From: CAYLZO01 sp964387775
GTDB lineage: Bacteria > Chloroflexota > Anaerolineae > JAAYZQ01
Reading direction: 5' to 3'
DNA length: 22,230 bases
NCBI GenBank assembly: GCA_964387775.1
Contig: CAYLZO010000062.1
Location: 1 to 22,230, forward strand
The position numbers and the translations under genes are program-made. The notes under the pieces are model-generated. The model ran no database searches, was not told the DNA's origin, and worked only from the letters and a program-made list of their open reading frames with translations. Shown here piece after piece: positions 21,619-22,230 of the stretch (positions are counted from its first letter, which is position 1; every line of letters starts with the position of its first letter).

Positions 21619-22230
21619 ATGTCAAAGAACCTCGTCGAAGCGGTGAAAGAAGCGGGTGTGATCGGCGCCGGGGGTGCCGGCTTTCCGGCCCACGTCAAGC
21701 TCGACGCCCGGGTGGACACGGTGATTGCCAACGGCGTCGAGTGCGATCCCCTGCTCCAGTGCGACCAGCGGCTGATGGAGAGCCGCGCCGCCGAGATGGT
21801 GCGCGGCGTCGAGTTGGCCATGGAGGCCACCGGCGCGACGCAGGCCATCCTGGCCCTCAAGCAGGGGTACAAGGCAGCCACCGCCGCCTTGCAGCGGGCC
21901 ATCGGCCCGCGGCGCGACGTGCGCCTCTTTCCGATGGAGAGCCGCTATCCGGCCGGCGACGAGTTTGTGCTGGTCTACGAGGCCACCGGGCGGCTGGTGC
22001 CCGAGACCGGCCTGCCGCTGGACGTCGGCTGCCTGGTGCAGAACGTGCAGACGCTCTTTAACATCGCCCGCGCCGAGCGGGGCACGCCGGTGACCCACCG
22101 CCTCTTGACCGTGGCCGGAGCGGTGGCCCGGCCAGTGACGCTCTGGGCGCCGGTGGGCGCGCCGATCCGCGACGTGTTGGGCTGGGCCGGCGGCGTGCAG
22201 CCCCGCCGCTGGTCGGAGCGCACGGCCGAC
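21619..22230 (+). CDS. PduS/RnfC-like flavoprotein, N-terminal part (runs off the window)
   Basis: 204 codons are visible from ATG 21619 (weak GAGAG upstream). The N-terminus EAGVIGAGGAGFPAHVKL is the glycine-rich NADH/FMN-binding loop of the RnfC/NqrF1/PduS superfamily. VDTVIANGVECDPLLQCDQRL, KQGYKAATAAL, YPAGDEFVLVYEATGR and NVQTLFNIARA match the PduS-type branch, which starts directly with this domain. The last visible stretch (TVAGAVARPVTLWAPVGAPIRDVL) leads into the SLBB domain. PduS reduces cobalamin in propanediol metabolism, and related proteins carry electrons between NADH and ferredoxin or reductases. Ferredoxin-type cysteines would lie beyond the window. No microcompartment genes are visible here, so the partner system is unknown. 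Confidence 0.85.
   Translation, partial: MSKNLVEAVKEAGVIGAGGAGFPAHVKLDARVDTVIANGVECDPLLQCDQRLMESRAAEMVRGVELAMEATGATQAILALKQGYKAATAALQRAIGPRRDVRLFPMESRYPAGDEFVLVYEATGRLVPETGLPLDVGCLVQNVQTLFNIARAERGTPVTHRLLTVAGAVARPVTLWAPVGAPIRDVLGWAGGVQPRRWSERTAD

Overview
The window is GC-rich and looks like a chromosomal segment of a Chloroflexota bacterium (Anaerolineae/Caldilineae-like). This is inferred from three things: GT39/DUF2079 membrane glycosyltransferase clusters, a very large secreted SBBP-repeat protein ending in a VYLPYIVRK-type tail, and heptameric and hairpin repeats scattered between genes. No rRNA, tRNA, CRISPR array, phage or IS element was seen.

Layout. 1-5291 (minus): three envelope glycosyltransferase-type membrane proteins, namely a partial DUF2079 protein translationally coupled to a GT39 protein with two C-terminal beta-domains, and a second GT39 protein. 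The last two have similar sigma70-type promoters. 5359-5854 (plus): a Nudix hydrolase with its own near-consensus promoter. 5911-10756 (minus): a run of six genes that reads as a redox-repair and metal set. From 5' to 3' it holds a small 4-TM protein, a ZIP transporter, MsrB, MsrA, a beta-lactamase-fold lipoprotein and a nitroreductase. 10826-15436 (minus): a 1.5-kilo-residue surface protein (DUF7948-like, SBBP repeats, M23 peptidase, PPC and PKD domains). 15698-18801 (minus): a metal module made of a DtxR/MntR-type regulator with a consensus promoter and palindromic operator, a Tat-exported two-domain multicopper oxidase and a ZIP-like permease. 18837-21558 (plus): a decaying stretch with an orphan antitoxin-like gene, an internally deleted PIN toxin, a radical SAM/SPASM protein whose tail is made by a heptamer repeat, and a lipocalin/AttH-like gene with a frameshift and an internal deletion. 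21619-end (plus): the start of a PduS/RnfC-like flavoprotein.

Main discovery candidate. The msrA gene has an in-frame TGA exactly where the catalytic cysteine of the GCFW motif belongs (complement 8637-8635). It is followed 12 nt later by a perfect 8-bp hairpin with a G-starting loop, in the place and shape of a bacterial SECIS element. Read through, the gene encodes a 259-residue, membrane-anchored, completely cysteine-free selenocysteine MsrA. An ordinary reading stops at TGA, leaves a 64-residue orphan peptide and starts a false truncated MsrA at an internal GTG. Three copies of a tandem-hairpin intergenic repeat, and a palindromic repeat that has become the C-terminus of the nitroreductase, are further points of interest.
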